A DNA stretch of 64,000 bases from JBOCEF01 sp047610385 (GCA_047610385.1 JBLGAC010000019.1:4841-68840); one strand, 5' to 3'. Shown: positions 1 through 9,303, counted from the stretch's first letter. Numbers and translations: made by a program. Notes: generated by a model not told the origin, from the letters alone.

Positions 1-7
1 GATTGAG

Positions 8-448
8 GTGCAGACCGACCCCGCCAAGCTGCGTGCGCTGATGGCGAATGCCCGCCGCAAATCGGTCGTGGACGTCTATGCCGCCGCCTTTCGCCGTCTG
101 ACCGACATTGCGCCGGAAGAAGAGCCCGGCACGGTGGAGTATGATTTCTGGAAGGGAATCGCCGCGGTGGAACAGACCCTGCTGGAAGAACGTGGCAAGG
201 CCGTCCGCGCCACCCGCACCCGCCAGATGGTCCGCAAGCATGGCGTGATCGGAACGCTGGGCAAGCTGGTGACGGCAAAGGCCGATGATGATGGGTTCGA
301 TCAGATCATGGCCCGCGACCTGCCGGAGCTGACTGGCGAGGCTGTCGTGATCAAACACAGCAGCGCCTTTGAGCCTGAGATCATCGCCGCCGCCCGCGCA
401 CGTCTGGCGCGTGCAGGCGTGGACCCGGGCGCGCTGCCGCAGGGCTGA
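8..448 (+). CDS. Conserved hypothetical protein, possibly 5'-truncated by the window edge
   Basis: A 146-residue protein read from a GTG at position 8. The frame stays open to the first base, so the true start may lie outside the window. It is mostly helical and charged, with no signal peptide, membrane segment or recognisable catalytic motif. A basic stretch (RATRTRQMVRKHG) lies mid-protein and an Ala/Arg-rich helix near the C-terminus. Codon use is that of the surrounding GC-rich genes, so it is probably real coding sequence. I do not recognise the family. A hairpin about 100 bases downstream may end the transcript. Confidence 0.6.
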   Translation: MQTDPAKLRALMANARRKSVVDVYAAAFRRLTDIAPEEEPGTVEYDFWKGIAAVEQTLLEERGKAVRATRTRQMVRKHGVIGTLGKLVTAKADDDGFDQIMARDLPELTGEAVVIKHSSAFEPEIIAAARARLARAGVDPGALPQG

Positions 449-550
449 AGGGGGGGGCATCGTGCGGCAACCCCCGGCCAAGATGGCGGCGATCACCGGG
501 GATCTGACCGATGCGCGCACGCTGACGGACGTCTGATTTCTTTCGCGCCG

Positions 551-594
551 AATGAAAGCGCCCCCGCGCAGCGATGTGCGGAGGCGCTTTCATT
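551..594. terminator. Perfect 12-bp inverted repeat, likely terminator
   Basis: AATGAAAGCGCC at 551-562 pairs with GGCGCTTTCATT at 583-594, with a partly paired loop. It is about 100 bases past the stop of the first gene. There is no clean T tract, so it could also be an mRNA-stabilising hairpin. Bases 449-847 hold no other gene that I can support. Confidence 0.55.
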
Positions 595-847
595 GTAGCA
601 TTGCCCGGTGCAGTGAATGGGGTGCCGTGCGCGCAGCCCGCGGGGCCTTGCGCAGTGACAGGCCCGGCAAGCTTGGCGCGGTGATGGCCGAGGGCATCGG
701 GCGGGCGTGGCCAAATTGCACTGCCAGATGAAATTTCGTTCATAAGGCACGCCAATGCGTCAATCTTCTGTTATGATGGCAGCATCGAAAATTTCGGTCG
801 AACGCTGATTCAGATGTCAGGCGCGCTCGGCCATCCGGGGGAAAAAG

Positions 848-1402
848 ATGGATTTCGCACGAGGATGTTTCTTCATGGCCGGCATGGCCGTCGCCGCCGT
901 CGGGGTGGTCGATGGCGCCAAGGCCGCGCCGATCAACACGGTCACACGGGCGACCGGCCCGGTGTCGGGCGATTTCGGCTCATCGATGGATCTGTTGTTC
1001 GTTCCTATCGTCGGCGCGTACGACCTGATTGCGTTCAGCGGCGGCACGATCACCACCGCTGAGGGTGGCGGCTCGTTCAACCTCCGCGTGATCTATCTGA
1101 ACGACACTACCGCGTCGCTCGGGACCTATACCTTGACCGGGCATTCGACGCTGCTCCTCGCCACCCTGCCGGATGCGGGCTTCGCGCCCTTCAGCCTCGG
1201 CGACGTGAAGGGCCTGCGCTTTTCCTATGCGTCGGGAACCGATGCGTTCTTCACGACCTTGTCCATCCCCACCTCGACCATCGTGACCTTCGCCGCCGTG
1301 CCGCTGCCGGCGACGCTGGCGCTGCTGCCGCTTGGGGCGCTTGCGCTTGGCGCGGTCGGGCTGCGGCGACGTCGACCCGCTGACGGCGCAGCGAACGCCT
1401 GA
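848..1402 (+). CDS. Secreted protein with C-terminal VPLPA-type sorting tail
   Basis: A 184-residue exported protein. The N-terminus is a signal-peptide-like hydrophobic stretch ending around AKA/AAP (residues 5-28). The middle has no recognisable catalytic motif and looks beta-rich. The C-terminus has the motif VPLPA (about residues 152-156), a hydrophobic helix and then a run of arginines (LRRRR), the three-part tail of VPLPA-CTERM proteins, a PEP-CTERM-like class seen in Rhodobacterales. Such tails are thought to be recognised by an exosortase-type enzyme; none is encoded in this window. The ATG is preceded by a purine-rich GGGGGAAAAAG. A strong terminator follows directly, so it is probably monocistronic. 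A second protein with such a tail lies at 23974-24669. Confidence 0.75.
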   Translation: MDFARGCFFMAGMAVAAVGVVDGAKAAPINTVTRATGPVSGDFGSSMDLLFVPIVGAYDLIAFSGGTITTAEGGGSFNLRVIYLNDTTASLGTYTLTGHSTLLLATLPDAGFAPFSLGDVKGLRFSYASGTDAFFTTLSIPTSTIVTFAAVPLPATLALLPLGALALGAVGLRRRRPADGAANA

Positions 1403-1430
1403 CCCAGGCATGACCTGATGCAACGGAAAA

Positions 1431-1465
1431 GGCCGCGGCGATCATCCCGATCGCCGCGGCCTTTT
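1431..1465. terminator. Bidirectional Rho-independent terminator
   Basis: A perfect 13-bp stem (GGCCGCGGCGATC at 1431-1443, its complement at 1449-1461) with a 5-base loop, preceded by AAAA and followed by TTTT. It lies between two convergent genes and can serve both. Confidence 0.9.
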
Positions 1466-1475
1466 CATGTTGGCG

Positions 1476-2912
1476 CTAGGCGCCGGGCAGGCCTTCGAAT
1501 TCCGCGAACTTGCCGCTGGGGCGGCGGGCGATTTCGGGCACATAATCAATCCGCAGATCGAACGGATGACCCAGCGCGGCGGCGGCGGAGGACAGGATAT
1601 GCGTCTCCTCGGCCGCGGTCAGCGGGCGGCGCACCACCAGCCGCAGCACGATTTCGTTGGCGGCCGTCTGCGCGACCTGGTGCTGCATGATCGCGTCCAC
1701 CTGCATGATCGCGCCGTGCCCGTAATAAGCGGGGCGCAGGTCGCCTGAGGGCAGCACGATCAAATCGCGCGCCCGGCCCGGAATCGCCGCCAGCACCGGC
1801 AATGTCCGCCCACACGCGCAGCCCGCGCCCACAATGGCCAGATCGCCGATGTCATAGCGCAGCAGCGGCATGGCAAAGTTATGCAGCGGCGTGACGATCA
1901 CGCGCCCGGTCTCGCCCGGCGCGCAGGGGCGGTTGTCATCGTCCAGAACCTCGATCAGGTTGGCCTCTGACTGCACATGCCATGCGCCGTGTTCGGGGCA
2001 TTGAAACGCGATGCACCCGGCCTCAAACGCGCTGTAGGTGGCGGTGAGCGGCGCGTTCCACACCTCGCGGCACAGGGCGGCCAGTTCGGGCGGCGCGGCC
2101 TCGCCGACGGCGATTGCCTCGCGCAGTGGCGGCAGGGTGATGGCGTTGGCCCGCGCGTGGCGCAGGATTTCCAGCAGCAAGGATGGGAAGGTGCTGAGGT
2201 AATCGGGCGCCTCGGCCACAATCGCCGCCACCAACGCAGGGATCGGTGCGCGATAGTCCAGCAGCAGCGCCGGGCCGGTGGGATAGACCGTGGCCACCGG
2301 CGGGCCCCAGTCGGGCAGGCGGCGGATATGCGCGGTCTCGTCCAACCGGGTGCGGCCGTCGTCGCGCAGGATCCCCATGAAGGTCCCGGCGAAATCGCGG
2401 CCCCGCCACAGATGCTCGCGCAGCACGAAACCCTGCCAGTAGAAATGATCCAGCTCGCTGCGCGTCAGACGCACCGGTTTGCCCGAGGACCCCGACGTCA
2501 CCCCCCCTGAGGTGCGGCCATGGCCCTGCGGCAGCTTGGGTGCCAGCAGCCGGTCGCCCGCCCGTTGCATGTCGCTGCGGGTCAGGGGCGGCAGGCGGGC
2601 CCATGCAGTGGCGTCTATAGGTTTACCCGCGCTGATCCCCGCATCACGCAGGCGACGACGCCAGAACGGGATCCGGTCGGCATGGGCGATCAGCGCGCCG
2701 ATCTGGTGAAATTGCAGCGCGCGGATCGCATCAGGATCGGCGCGCTCGCTCTCGCTCAGCTGTGCCTGCAGCGCCAGAAGACTGGCGGCCTGGGTCTGCG
2801 GCACGGCGGGCCAGAGCGCGCCGGGAAAAGCGGTGTGCGCAAGAGGCGGCAAAAGGCAGGTCCAATCTTGCTTGGCATCGGGGCATGGCAAGCCCAAGTC
2901 CTTGGGCATCAT
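1476..2912 (-). CDS. Phenylacetate-CoA ligase (PaaK)-like adenylate-forming enzyme
   Basis: A member of the PaaK/CapK-type AMP-forming ligases, which activate a carboxylic acid as acyl-AMP and pass it to a thiol. The nucleotide loop GVTSGSSGKPV is intact at about residues 137-147 of the 478-residue form. Further on are YSAFEAGCIAFQCPEHG and a GxTGRVIVTPLHNFAMPLLRYDIGD-type region that fits the A5-A8 part of the fold, then a Cys pair (GCACG). The frame opens at a TTG at 2969, but that codon belongs to a TTGACA that looks like a -35 element, so I prefer the ATG at 2912 (another follows directly). The substrate is unknown. No biosynthetic partners sit next to it, only a VPLPA protein and IS debris. 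Confidence 0.75.
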   Translation of the reverse strand: MMPKDLGLPCPDAKQDWTCLLPPLAHTAFPGALWPAVPQTQAASLLALQAQLSESERADPDAIRALQFHQIGALIAHADRIPFWRRRLRDAGISAGKPIDATAWARLPPLTRSDMQRAGDRLLAPKLPQGHGRTSGGVTSGSSGKPVRLTRSELDHFYWQGFVLREHLWRGRDFAGTFMGILRDDGRTRLDETAHIRRLPDWGPPVATVYPTGPALLLDYRAPIPALVAAIVAEAPDYLSTFPSLLLEILRHARANAITLPPLREAIAVGEAAPPELAALCREVWNAPLTATYSAFEAGCIAFQCPEHGAWHVQSEANLIEVLDDDNRPCAPGETGRVIVTPLHNFAMPLLRYDIGDLAIVGAGCACGRTLPVLAAIPGRARDLIVLPSGDLRPAYYGHGAIMQVDAIMQHQVAQTAANEIVLRLVVRRPLTAAEETHILSSAAAALGHPFDLRIDYVPEIARRPSGKFAEFEGLPGA

Positions 2913-2969
2913 GGAGATATTGTGAGCGTTTAGCAGGGAAAGTCGATCCCGCCGCGGCCGAGGTGTCAA

Positions 2970-3349
2970 TGGGCAAGCTGGCCGAAGGCTGGGCTACCTG
3001 CAACCGCCAGCCAGCCTCGGGACTGTTGGATGCGCCACGTCTAATGCCTTTAGGGTTAAACCAAAGGCCGCTGAAACTTGGATATCATGTTTGCAGGGGA
3101 CAATTGCTGAACAATGTCACCTCGGTTAAGTGGTGATTTAAATTGACGAATTTGACAGTGACGCGCTCGTGGCCGAGCTTTGCCGTGAGCACGGCATGAC
3201 GCGGCTGCTCAGCAGGCTTTTCGCTGAGAGGGACTTTAGCCGTGCGGGGCTGGGCATCGGGATGGGCTTTTCGCAGCTGCCACATGCGTCATGAGCAGCC
3301 TGAACTGGATCATCGAATGGCGCTGTTGACCAGGTGCCATTTGCGTCAT
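2970..3349. other. Gene-poor junction before the IS island
   Basis: No gene that I can support. A short GC-rich open stretch at about 3142-3293 on the plus strand (encoding ...FAERDFSRAGLGIGMGFSQ...) has coding-like composition but no start codon and ends in TGA. It could be the tail of a gene destroyed when the IS elements arrived. Confidence 0.4.
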
Positions 3350-4195
3350 CTAGGGTCAGGATCGACAAGTGTGAGTCCACTAAATGCGGGTTGTCATCTA
3401 AACGTTCTAAAGTTTGGGAGTTTTACCATATCTGATCATCACTACTGGCTCATAAAAGAGCATCTTTCGCGATTGAAGCCGATTTTTTCCAATAGGTGGC
3501 TCGATGACTGGCGAGTGATCGGCGCGATTTGCTCATTGGTTACAATCCGCACAAGACCCTTTACAACCGCTTTGTGCGCTGGCGTCGAGCGGGCGTGTTC
3601 GATCGAATATTCGCAACGCTGGCCGCCGAGAGCGCAGCAACTGACACCGTGATGATCCCGTCGCGTCGAGTGCTGTTCAAATAAATTGCCGGGCAAGGGA
3701 TGTGATCCACCTCAAAGCGCACCGCACCGCGGCGAGCTTGGTAAAAAAAGGGCTGCTACCCGCCGCATCGAACCCACCAAAGGCGGGCTGAATGCCAAAC
3801 TGCACGCGGGTTGCGACGCAGCCGGCAAGCCATTGATATTTCGAACTACCGAGGGCAGCGGGTCAGCGATTATCGCAGTGCCGCGACCGTCTTACCCGCG
3901 CTGCCGGGTGCCGAAACCCTGATCGCCGACAAGGGCGTTGCGGCGCGACTGGCTTAGTCAGGCCCTGTCTGATCTGAAAATCACGCCCTGTATTCCTGGG
4001 CGCAAAAACTGCGAAGCCCCGATCCCCTACGACGCAAAAATCTACAGAAATCGCAATCTGGTCGGGCGCAAGTTCGGCAGGGTTTTCGACTGGCGCAGGG
4101 TCGCAACCCGATATGACCGATGCGAACACACGTTCAAAAGCGCAATCTGCATCGCTGCAACCGTCGTATTTTGGTTATGAGTCATTAGCCTAGGC
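3350..4195 (+). mobile_element. IS5-family element, copy A (decayed)
   Basis: Left end CTAGGGTCAGGA at 3350, right end GGTTATGAGTCATTAGCCTA at about 4176-4195. The ends match those of copy B (8416-9303) and the left end of copy C (63424). The body holds one transposase gene, broken in several places. Length is close to that of the other nearly complete copy. It sits 390 bp from the sodium channel gene and is in the opposite orientation to copy B. Confidence 0.8.
3429..4180 (+). pseudogene. IS5-family transposase, multiply frameshifted
   Basis: The start reads DHHYWLIKEHLSRLKPIF, matching the N-terminus of copies B and C (SDHxFWL...QPLLPNK). The central part, PHKTLYNRFVRWRRAGVFD, is in another frame after a deletion of the region that carries RGVPRVDDRR in copy B. 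The end, which includes the conserved NMFGRL..W-RIATRYDRC..TF-SAICIAA region, is scattered over further frames with a stop. An insertion of about 40 bases at 3658-3698 is shared with copy C. No functional transposase can be made. Confidence 0.8.
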
Positions 4196-4581
4196 TCTGG
4201 AAAATGTCAGTGGAAAGATATCTGTCGGCGACTTCGGGCAAGCGCCTGCTGTCCAATGGGACGCTCAGGATTTCGCCACGCAGTGGCAACGGATTCAAGG
4301 GCCGCCTGTATGTTCCTCTCATGGCTTGCAGTCCAACCAGCGCTGGGCAATGGGGCATCCGTGGGGTGACGCCTGCGCAGACGCTGAACGTGGTCGCGCA
4401 AATTATACGGATTTCATCCGCCAAATATGGGGGGTTGGCAATGTAAATCCATATATTGGAAGTAATGATAGTATTTTTGTATGAGTAAAGTCTAAATCAT
4501 TGATTATATAAGATGTAAAATGAATCATCTAAAATACCTGTCATTTACTTATAATAAATTTTATGAGAGGTTGTGTGCTGT
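4196..4581. other. Intergenic stretch, AT-rich from 4440
   Basis: Nothing here is supported as a gene. Short frames exist on both strands at 4204-4446 but show no family motif. From about 4440 the composition turns sharply AT-rich, unlike the rest of the chromosome, up to the end of the sodium channel gene. I see no clear terminator for that gene. Confidence 0.5.
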
Positions 4582-5409
4582 TTATTTTTTTGCAACATCA
4601 TTTTGTGACTTAATCAAGTTTTCTAATTCAATTAGGCGATTAAGTACCTCGTCACGGTAAATATCAGTTTTTTCGTTTGATTCCTCATGATGCGCATCCT
4701 GCATCGAGTTTACGATCAAGCCAACCAGCAGGTTCACCACAGCAAATGTTGTGACCATGATAAAGGGTATAAAGAACATCCAAGCATACGCATAAACCTC
4801 CATCACAGGGCGAACGATTCCCATTGACCAGCTCTCCAGCGTCATAACCTGGAATAGTGAGTAGCCTGCCCGCCCCAAGGTGCCGAACCAATCAGGAAAT
4901 GCCGCACCAAAGAGCTTGGTGGCCATCACTGAGCCAATGTAAAAAATTACACCCATCAGCAAAAATACTGAACCCATGCCAGGAAGCGCGTTGATCAATC
5001 CCTCAACAACTCGACGTAGCGAGGGGGCCACCGAAACAACGCGTAGCAGCCGAAGTATTCGAAGAGCTCTAAGCACACTTAGACTTTGAGATGCTGGGAC
5101 CAGCGAAATGCCAACGATTACAAAATCGAATATGTTCCAGCCGCTTCGAAAGAAATTTAAGCCACGGCCGAAAAGCTTGAGTGCGATTTCGACCACAAAC
5201 ACCCCAAGGCAAATCTCATCCAGGAGCAAAATCAGTGGGCCTGCCCGCTGCATCGCCGCGTCTGAGGTTTCAAGCCCCAGAATGACAGCGTTAAACAAGA
5301 TAACGCCAAGGATGAAATTTTGCACCGCGGGCCGGTCTGCGAACCGTGCGACGCGAGCGCGAAAAAACGACAGGGAGGGTGCGCTGAGATTAATCATGAC
5401 AGCACACAT
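4582..5409 (-). CDS. Bacterial voltage-gated sodium channel (NaChBac/NavAb family)
   Basis: Six-helix, single-domain voltage-gated channel that acts as a homotetramer in the inner membrane. With the ATG at 5409 as start (275 residues), S1 includes FNAVILGLETS and S3 reads NIFDFVIVGISLVPAS. The S4 sensor LRALRILRLLR has four arginines at three-residue spacing (residues 114, 117, 120, 123). The pore loop reads LFQVMTLESWSMGIVRPVME: TLESWSM is the sodium-selectivity filter of NaChBac and NavAb, with its Glu at residue 192. S6 follows, then a C-terminal helix (NRLIELENLIKSQ) fit for the four-helix coiled coil of this family. Alternative starts are a TTG at 5433 and an ATG at 5397; none has a clear ribosome site. 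It appears intact although flanked by wrecked IS elements. In known members it may serve motility, pH homeostasis or sodium entry. Confidence 0.95.
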   Translation of the reverse strand: MCAVMINLSAPSLSFFRARVARFADRPAVQNFILGVILFNAVILGLETSDAAMQRAGPLILLLDEICLGVFVVEIALKLFGRGLNFFRSGWNIFDFVIVGISLVPASQSLSVLRALRILRLLRVVSVAPSLRRVVEGLINALPGMGSVFLLMGVIFYIGSVMATKLFGAAFPDWFGTLGRAGYSLFQVMTLESWSMGIVRPVMEVYAYAWMFFIPFIMVTTFAVVNLLVGLIVNSMQDAHHEESNEKTDIYRDEVLNRLIELENLIKSQNDVAKK

Positions 5410-5544
5410 CGGTTGCACTGTCTGGGTCCGCAAGAGGCAATATCACGCGATTCACGTTTCAGTTCCAAACGCGGTAAGTCAGTGGTGAAAAAATGAGCAG
5501 ATCAATTTTCAGGGACACATTTTCTGAAGTGCCCAATGTCAGGC

Positions 5545-6817
5545 AATGACGGCGGTTTCAACGGGTTGGCGCGGCACTTTATCTGTCAAAGATGGAGTGT
5601 GAGCCATGGCCTATCGCCGCCGCATATTTTTCACCGACAAGCAGAAATCAGAGATCTGGAATCTATGGCTACGCGGCGAGTCGATGAGTTCAATCGGTCG
5701 CGGGTTTGAACGTGCCTCGTCGTCGATTTATCCGCTGCTGGCGCGCACTGGCGGCATCCGTCCGCCCGACCGCACCAGATCGCGCTTGGCGCTGACGCTT
5801 GGCGAACGCAAAGAGATATCGAGATGCCTGATCGCCAAACATTCATTGCGGTCAATTGCCCGCGCCTTGCGGCGGTCAGCCTCCACGATCAGCCGTGAAG
5901 TCCGGCGCGGGCGGAGGCACCCTGCGGTATCGTGCAGTGCATGCAGACGCCGCCGCTTGGGGCCGCGCGCATCGCCCCAAGCCCTGCAAGCTGGCAGGGA
6001 ATGCCTATCTCTGCCGCGAGATATCGGCAAAGCTGATCCGAAAAAGATCTCCGCAACAAATTGCAGGCTGGCTCATTCTAGAGCATCAGGGCGATGACGC
6101 CAAACGTGTCTCTCATGAAACGACCTATCAGAGCCTGTTCATCCAGACACGTGGCGTGTTGAAGAAGGAATTACTGGCGCATTTACGGGCCACACGATCC
6201 ATTCGAAGGTCTCGCCATGCCACATTGAAACGCAACGACCTTAGCCAGATTAAGGATACGGTATCAATTAGGGAAAGACCGGCTGCAGTCGAGGATCGTG
6301 CCGTCCCGGGCCATTGGCCTTGCGTTGATGCAAGCATTACATGCCGGCTGACAGATGGGCGACCTGATTGCAGGCTCGGGCAACAGCTTCATTGCAACGC
6401 TGGTCGAGCGGCATTCGCGCTTTGTGATGTTGGCACAAGTTGGCGCCAAGAACAGCCACAGCGTCGTTACGGCCCTCATCAAGCAATTGCAGAAGCTGCC
6501 GAAGGAGCTCTATCGATCCCTCATCTGGAACCGCGGCACGGAGATGTCCGGGCATCGGAACTTCACGCTGGCGACGAATATCGATGAATTCTTCTGTGAC
6601 CCGCACAGCCCATGGCAACGCGGCGCCAATGAAAACACCAACCGATTGCTGCGGAAATACTTTCCCAAAGGAACAGATTTTTTGATACATAGCCAATCCA
6701 AGTCGAGCACCGTCGCCAGACAGCTCAATGAACGAACCCGAAAAACGCTGGGCTACGAAACACCCACCGAGCGCTTTCAAGCATGTGTTGCGTTGATTAG
6801 TTGAAGCCGCTATCATT
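5545..6817 (+). mobile_element. IS30-family element (decayed)
   Basis: Imperfect terminal repeats of 18 bp: GTTGAAACCGCCGTCATT (complement of 5545-5562) and GTTGAAGCCGCTATCATT (6800-6817), matching at 15 of 18 positions. The interior is a single IS30-type transposase gene with several lesions. It lies 135 bp upstream of the sodium channel gene, on the opposite strand. Confidence 0.85.
5606..6804 (+). pseudogene. IS30-family transposase, inactivated
   Basis: The N-terminus (MAYRRRIFFTDKQKSEIW...) and the helix-turn-helix region ending in SASTISREVRR are in one frame. The frame shifts near 5915, continues as ...SPQQIAGWL... to GHW near 6320, then about 35 extra bases precede GDLIAGSGNSFIATLVERHSR in a third frame. 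The site of the second DDE aspartate reads IWNRGTEM instead of the usual WDRG, so Asp is replaced by Asn. The final Glu region (ANENTNRLLRKYFPKGTD) is intact. Two frame breaks plus a catalytic substitution make this dead. Confidence 0.85.
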
Positions 6818-7259
6818 AAGAGCTTTTTATGACTTAATGAATTTTACAACTTAGATATTATTTGAATAAATTTGCATCAAAATTTTAAAATGGCTTTTAA
6901 GTATATTAATTTACAATTAAATTTTCATAATTTCATTATTATAATTGAGGGTATAAATTGCAATACTAATCATATAACATTTGATCAAATTGCAGAAGAT
7001 TTTTTAAATAAAATTAAAAAAATTTGTCTTAATGGTGCCGATTTTTCTAAATTGCTCAGATTTATTTGTCCATTTATTCCAAATAAATTCAATTATAGAT
7101 CGCTGCTTGCGAAAAATGCATCCAGTGTTGAATATTCCGCAGTATAGTGAAATTTGAAAATACTAACGCCGATTTTTGCACAGTGGGTAATTACGGAAAA
7201 AATATTTCAGGATAACTGTTGACTTGATCCACAAACCCTTATCCACCATGAGGTGGAAT
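6818..7259. other. AT-rich spacer with two DnaA-box-like sites
   Basis: About 400 bases of very low GC. A 91-codon frame at 6872-7147 (TTG start, rich in Asn, Ile, Lys and Phe) is open, but shows no family motif or ribosome site, and AT-rich DNA gives such frames by chance only occasionally; I do not call it a gene. At 7225-7233 (TGATCCACA) and 7239-7247 (TTATCCACC) are two near-matches to the DnaA box, each one base off, spaced 14 bp. Confidence 0.45.
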
Positions 7260-7985
7260 CTGTACAAAAATGAAGACCGGCGATGAAGTGATTTGGATTC
7301 AAAAAGAGCAAATCATTCGCTGCCTCACAGGTGACTGACGGCGAATGCCCGTATTTAACTGACAGCCAACGGATTATGCAGCAAACACCGAGAGGGCGGC
7401 GTGTAGGGCACGGGCTTTCGACCGATCAAATGTGCGCTACAACCCCATCCGCCTCGACGATGTGGATCTGCGCGCCGCCATGAAGGGCGTCGCAGTGGAG
7501 CAGTGCCGGTTTAGATACAGGCGCATCCATGTGATGCTGGATCGACAAGGCACCGAGTTCACCTCGACGGAGATCCTGTCCTTGTCTCAGCGTACAAGCG
7601 TCGGTTGGCATTGCATCGCGCCGCGCTGGCCGGCAGCGGCGCGCCTTCGAACTGCGAAAAGGGGGCAGGCCAATTCAGAACGGCTTCATCGAGAGCTTCA
7701 ACGGCGGGTTCGATTTCTCTTGGCGACCAAATAGAAATCAACTTCGGAACAACATACGAGGCTCTCAACGAGGTGCTGTTCACCGCTTTGAGCGAGGCGC
7801 ACCGGCAAATCCGCGACTGGAAAGACGATTCCAACCGCCACAGGCCCCGCTCGGCGCTCGGAATCATCCCACTTGCCCGATTTTCCATGAAAATGAGGCT
7901 GGAAACGCTGTCCGCATGAGCTCAAATCTCAACCCACGGAGTCTGCGCCAAGCTGGATGAAAGACGGATTTTAGGTCAGTGTCAT
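7260..7985 (+). pseudogene. IS3-family transposase remnant (orfA trace and orfB fragments)
   Basis: A trace of OrfA may be present near 7270-7330 (QKEQIIR resembles the EEQII start of OrfA). OrfB begins inside RYNPIRLDDVDLRAAMKGVAVEQCRFRYRRIHVMLDRQG, then jumps by an internal deletion to GTEFTSTEILSLSQRTSVGWHCIAPR, the region around the second catalytic Asp. Then come QNGFIESFNG and, in another frame, NEVLFTALSEAHRQIRDWKDDSNRHRPRSALG, the usual C-terminal end. At least one internal deletion and one or two frameshifts are present, so it is not functional. Confidence 0.75.
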
Positions 7986-8415
7986 GCGCACGATAAGATT
8001 GCGCATGCGGTATAAATCCTGAGATATACCTGTCAAAATTCACACATTGATGGCATGATAATCCCATGTATGCAGTGATAATTTTTATGATTAGAAATTT
8101 TTCCCAATTTTCACACAAAATCTCCACATCGATGCCAAATTTGCTATCAACACTTGTGCCTTAATTGTTTAAATATATATTTTCAGATTTAATTTTTAAA
8201 ATACATTTTAAATATAAAATACATTATTATATATTTAATATTTGGTTATTTTTGCATCCTAATGCGTGTAGAGATAATCGTTTTACGAAGTAAAAATTTT
8301 TCTCAACATTTTTTTGGTTGTCAACGTAAGTATTTATGGACTGATCGTGCCATTTGATGATCTGGTTTAAACTGCGGATGACGCGGTCGGCTGGCAGCGC
8401 GAAATCTGCTTCGAT
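7986..8415. other. AT-rich spacer without genes
   Basis: Bases 8120-8340 are extremely AT-rich, with runs of A/T and no open frame with protein-family features. I see no RNA gene. It resembles the AT-rich pieces at 4440-4580 and 6820-7200, which may be parts of one foreign segment later cut up by IS insertion. Confidence 0.4.
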
Positions 8416-9303
8416 GCTTAGGCTCAGGACTCATAACCAGAATATGTCGGTTGCAGCGATGCAGATGGCGCTCATAAACGTGTGGGCGCAGCGCTCAAAG
8501 CGCGTGGCGATCCTGCGCCAGCCCTTGAGCCTGCCGAACATGCGCCCGATCAGATTGCGCTGCTGGTAGGTTTCGGCCTCATAAGTGACCGGCGCCTTGC
8601 GGTTCTTGCGTCCAGCAATGCATGGTGAGATTTTCAGATCAGACAGGGCTTGGCGGAACAAATCGCTGTAGTAGTCCTTGTCGGCGATCAGGGTTTCGGC
8701 GTCCGGCAGCGCGGGCAAGACGGTCGCGCCGCCGCGATAGTCGCTGACCCGCTGCCCGGCAGGCGACGTGTGCATCGCCGAGAGGGTGCCCCTCGGTGAG
8801 CAGCAATATCAATGGCTTGCCGTCGCAGACCGCGTGCAGCTTGGAATTCAGGCCTCCTTTGGTCCGCTCGATGCGGCGGGGAACAGCCCCTTTTTACGCA
8901 AGCTCGCCGCAGTGCGGTGCGCTTTGAGGTGGGCCTGCGTTGATCATCACGGTCTCCGGCGCGGTGCCTTCGGCGGCCAAAGTCGCGAATATCCGATCGA
9001 ACACGCCCGCTCGACTTCAGCGCACAAAGCGGTTGTACAGGGTCTTGTGCGGGCCATAGGCGGCGGGGGCATCGCGCCTCATCAGCCCTTTGCGGATCAC
9101 ATGGACCATGGCGCTGATCACCCGCCGATCATCGACCCGAGGCACCCCGCGAGGCTTATTGGGCAAAAGCGGCTGCAGACGCAGAAACTGAGCTTCTGTA
9201 AGCCAGAAGTGGTGATCGGACATGGCAAACCTCGCAACGTTTGGGAGGTTTGAATCATAACTGGCAGTCAATGGAAATCCCATTTATTGGTCCTGACCCT
9301 AGG
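8416..9303 (-). mobile_element. IS5-family element, copy B (decayed)
   Basis: Ends CTTAGGCTCAGGACTCATAA (8416-8435) and, on the other side, CTAGGGTCAGGACCAATAAA read on the minus strand (up to 9303). About 888 bp, the most complete of the three related copies. Its left-hand neighbour is the AT-rich spacer; its right end abuts the IS427-type element without a gap. Confidence 0.85.
8431..9223 (-). pseudogene. IS5-family transposase, interrupted
   Basis: The N-terminus (MSDHHFWLTEAQFLRLQPLL) starts at 9223 and runs through RGVPRVDDRR and GPHKTLYNRFVR to an in-frame TGA near 9017. The remainder (SRAGVFDRIFATLAAEG..., then TKGGLNSKLHAVCDGKPLI) lies in changing frames. The C-terminal 115 residues are again open (8431-8775) and include LIADKDYYSDLFRQALSD, the GRMFGRLKGWRRIATRFERC motif and SAICIAATDIFWL. 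It has a stop plus at least one frameshift, but lacks the 40-base insertion seen in copies A and C. Confidence 0.8.

Noticed and set aside
5606..6804. IS30 transposase as a programmed-frameshift gene
   Set aside because: IS30-family transposases are usually single-frame, and the catalytic Asp to Asn change plus the 35-base insertion show decay.
6872..7147. A 91-codon AT-rich reading frame considered as a small gene
   Set aside because: No family motif or ribosome site, a TTG start, and composition that only reflects the AT-rich block.
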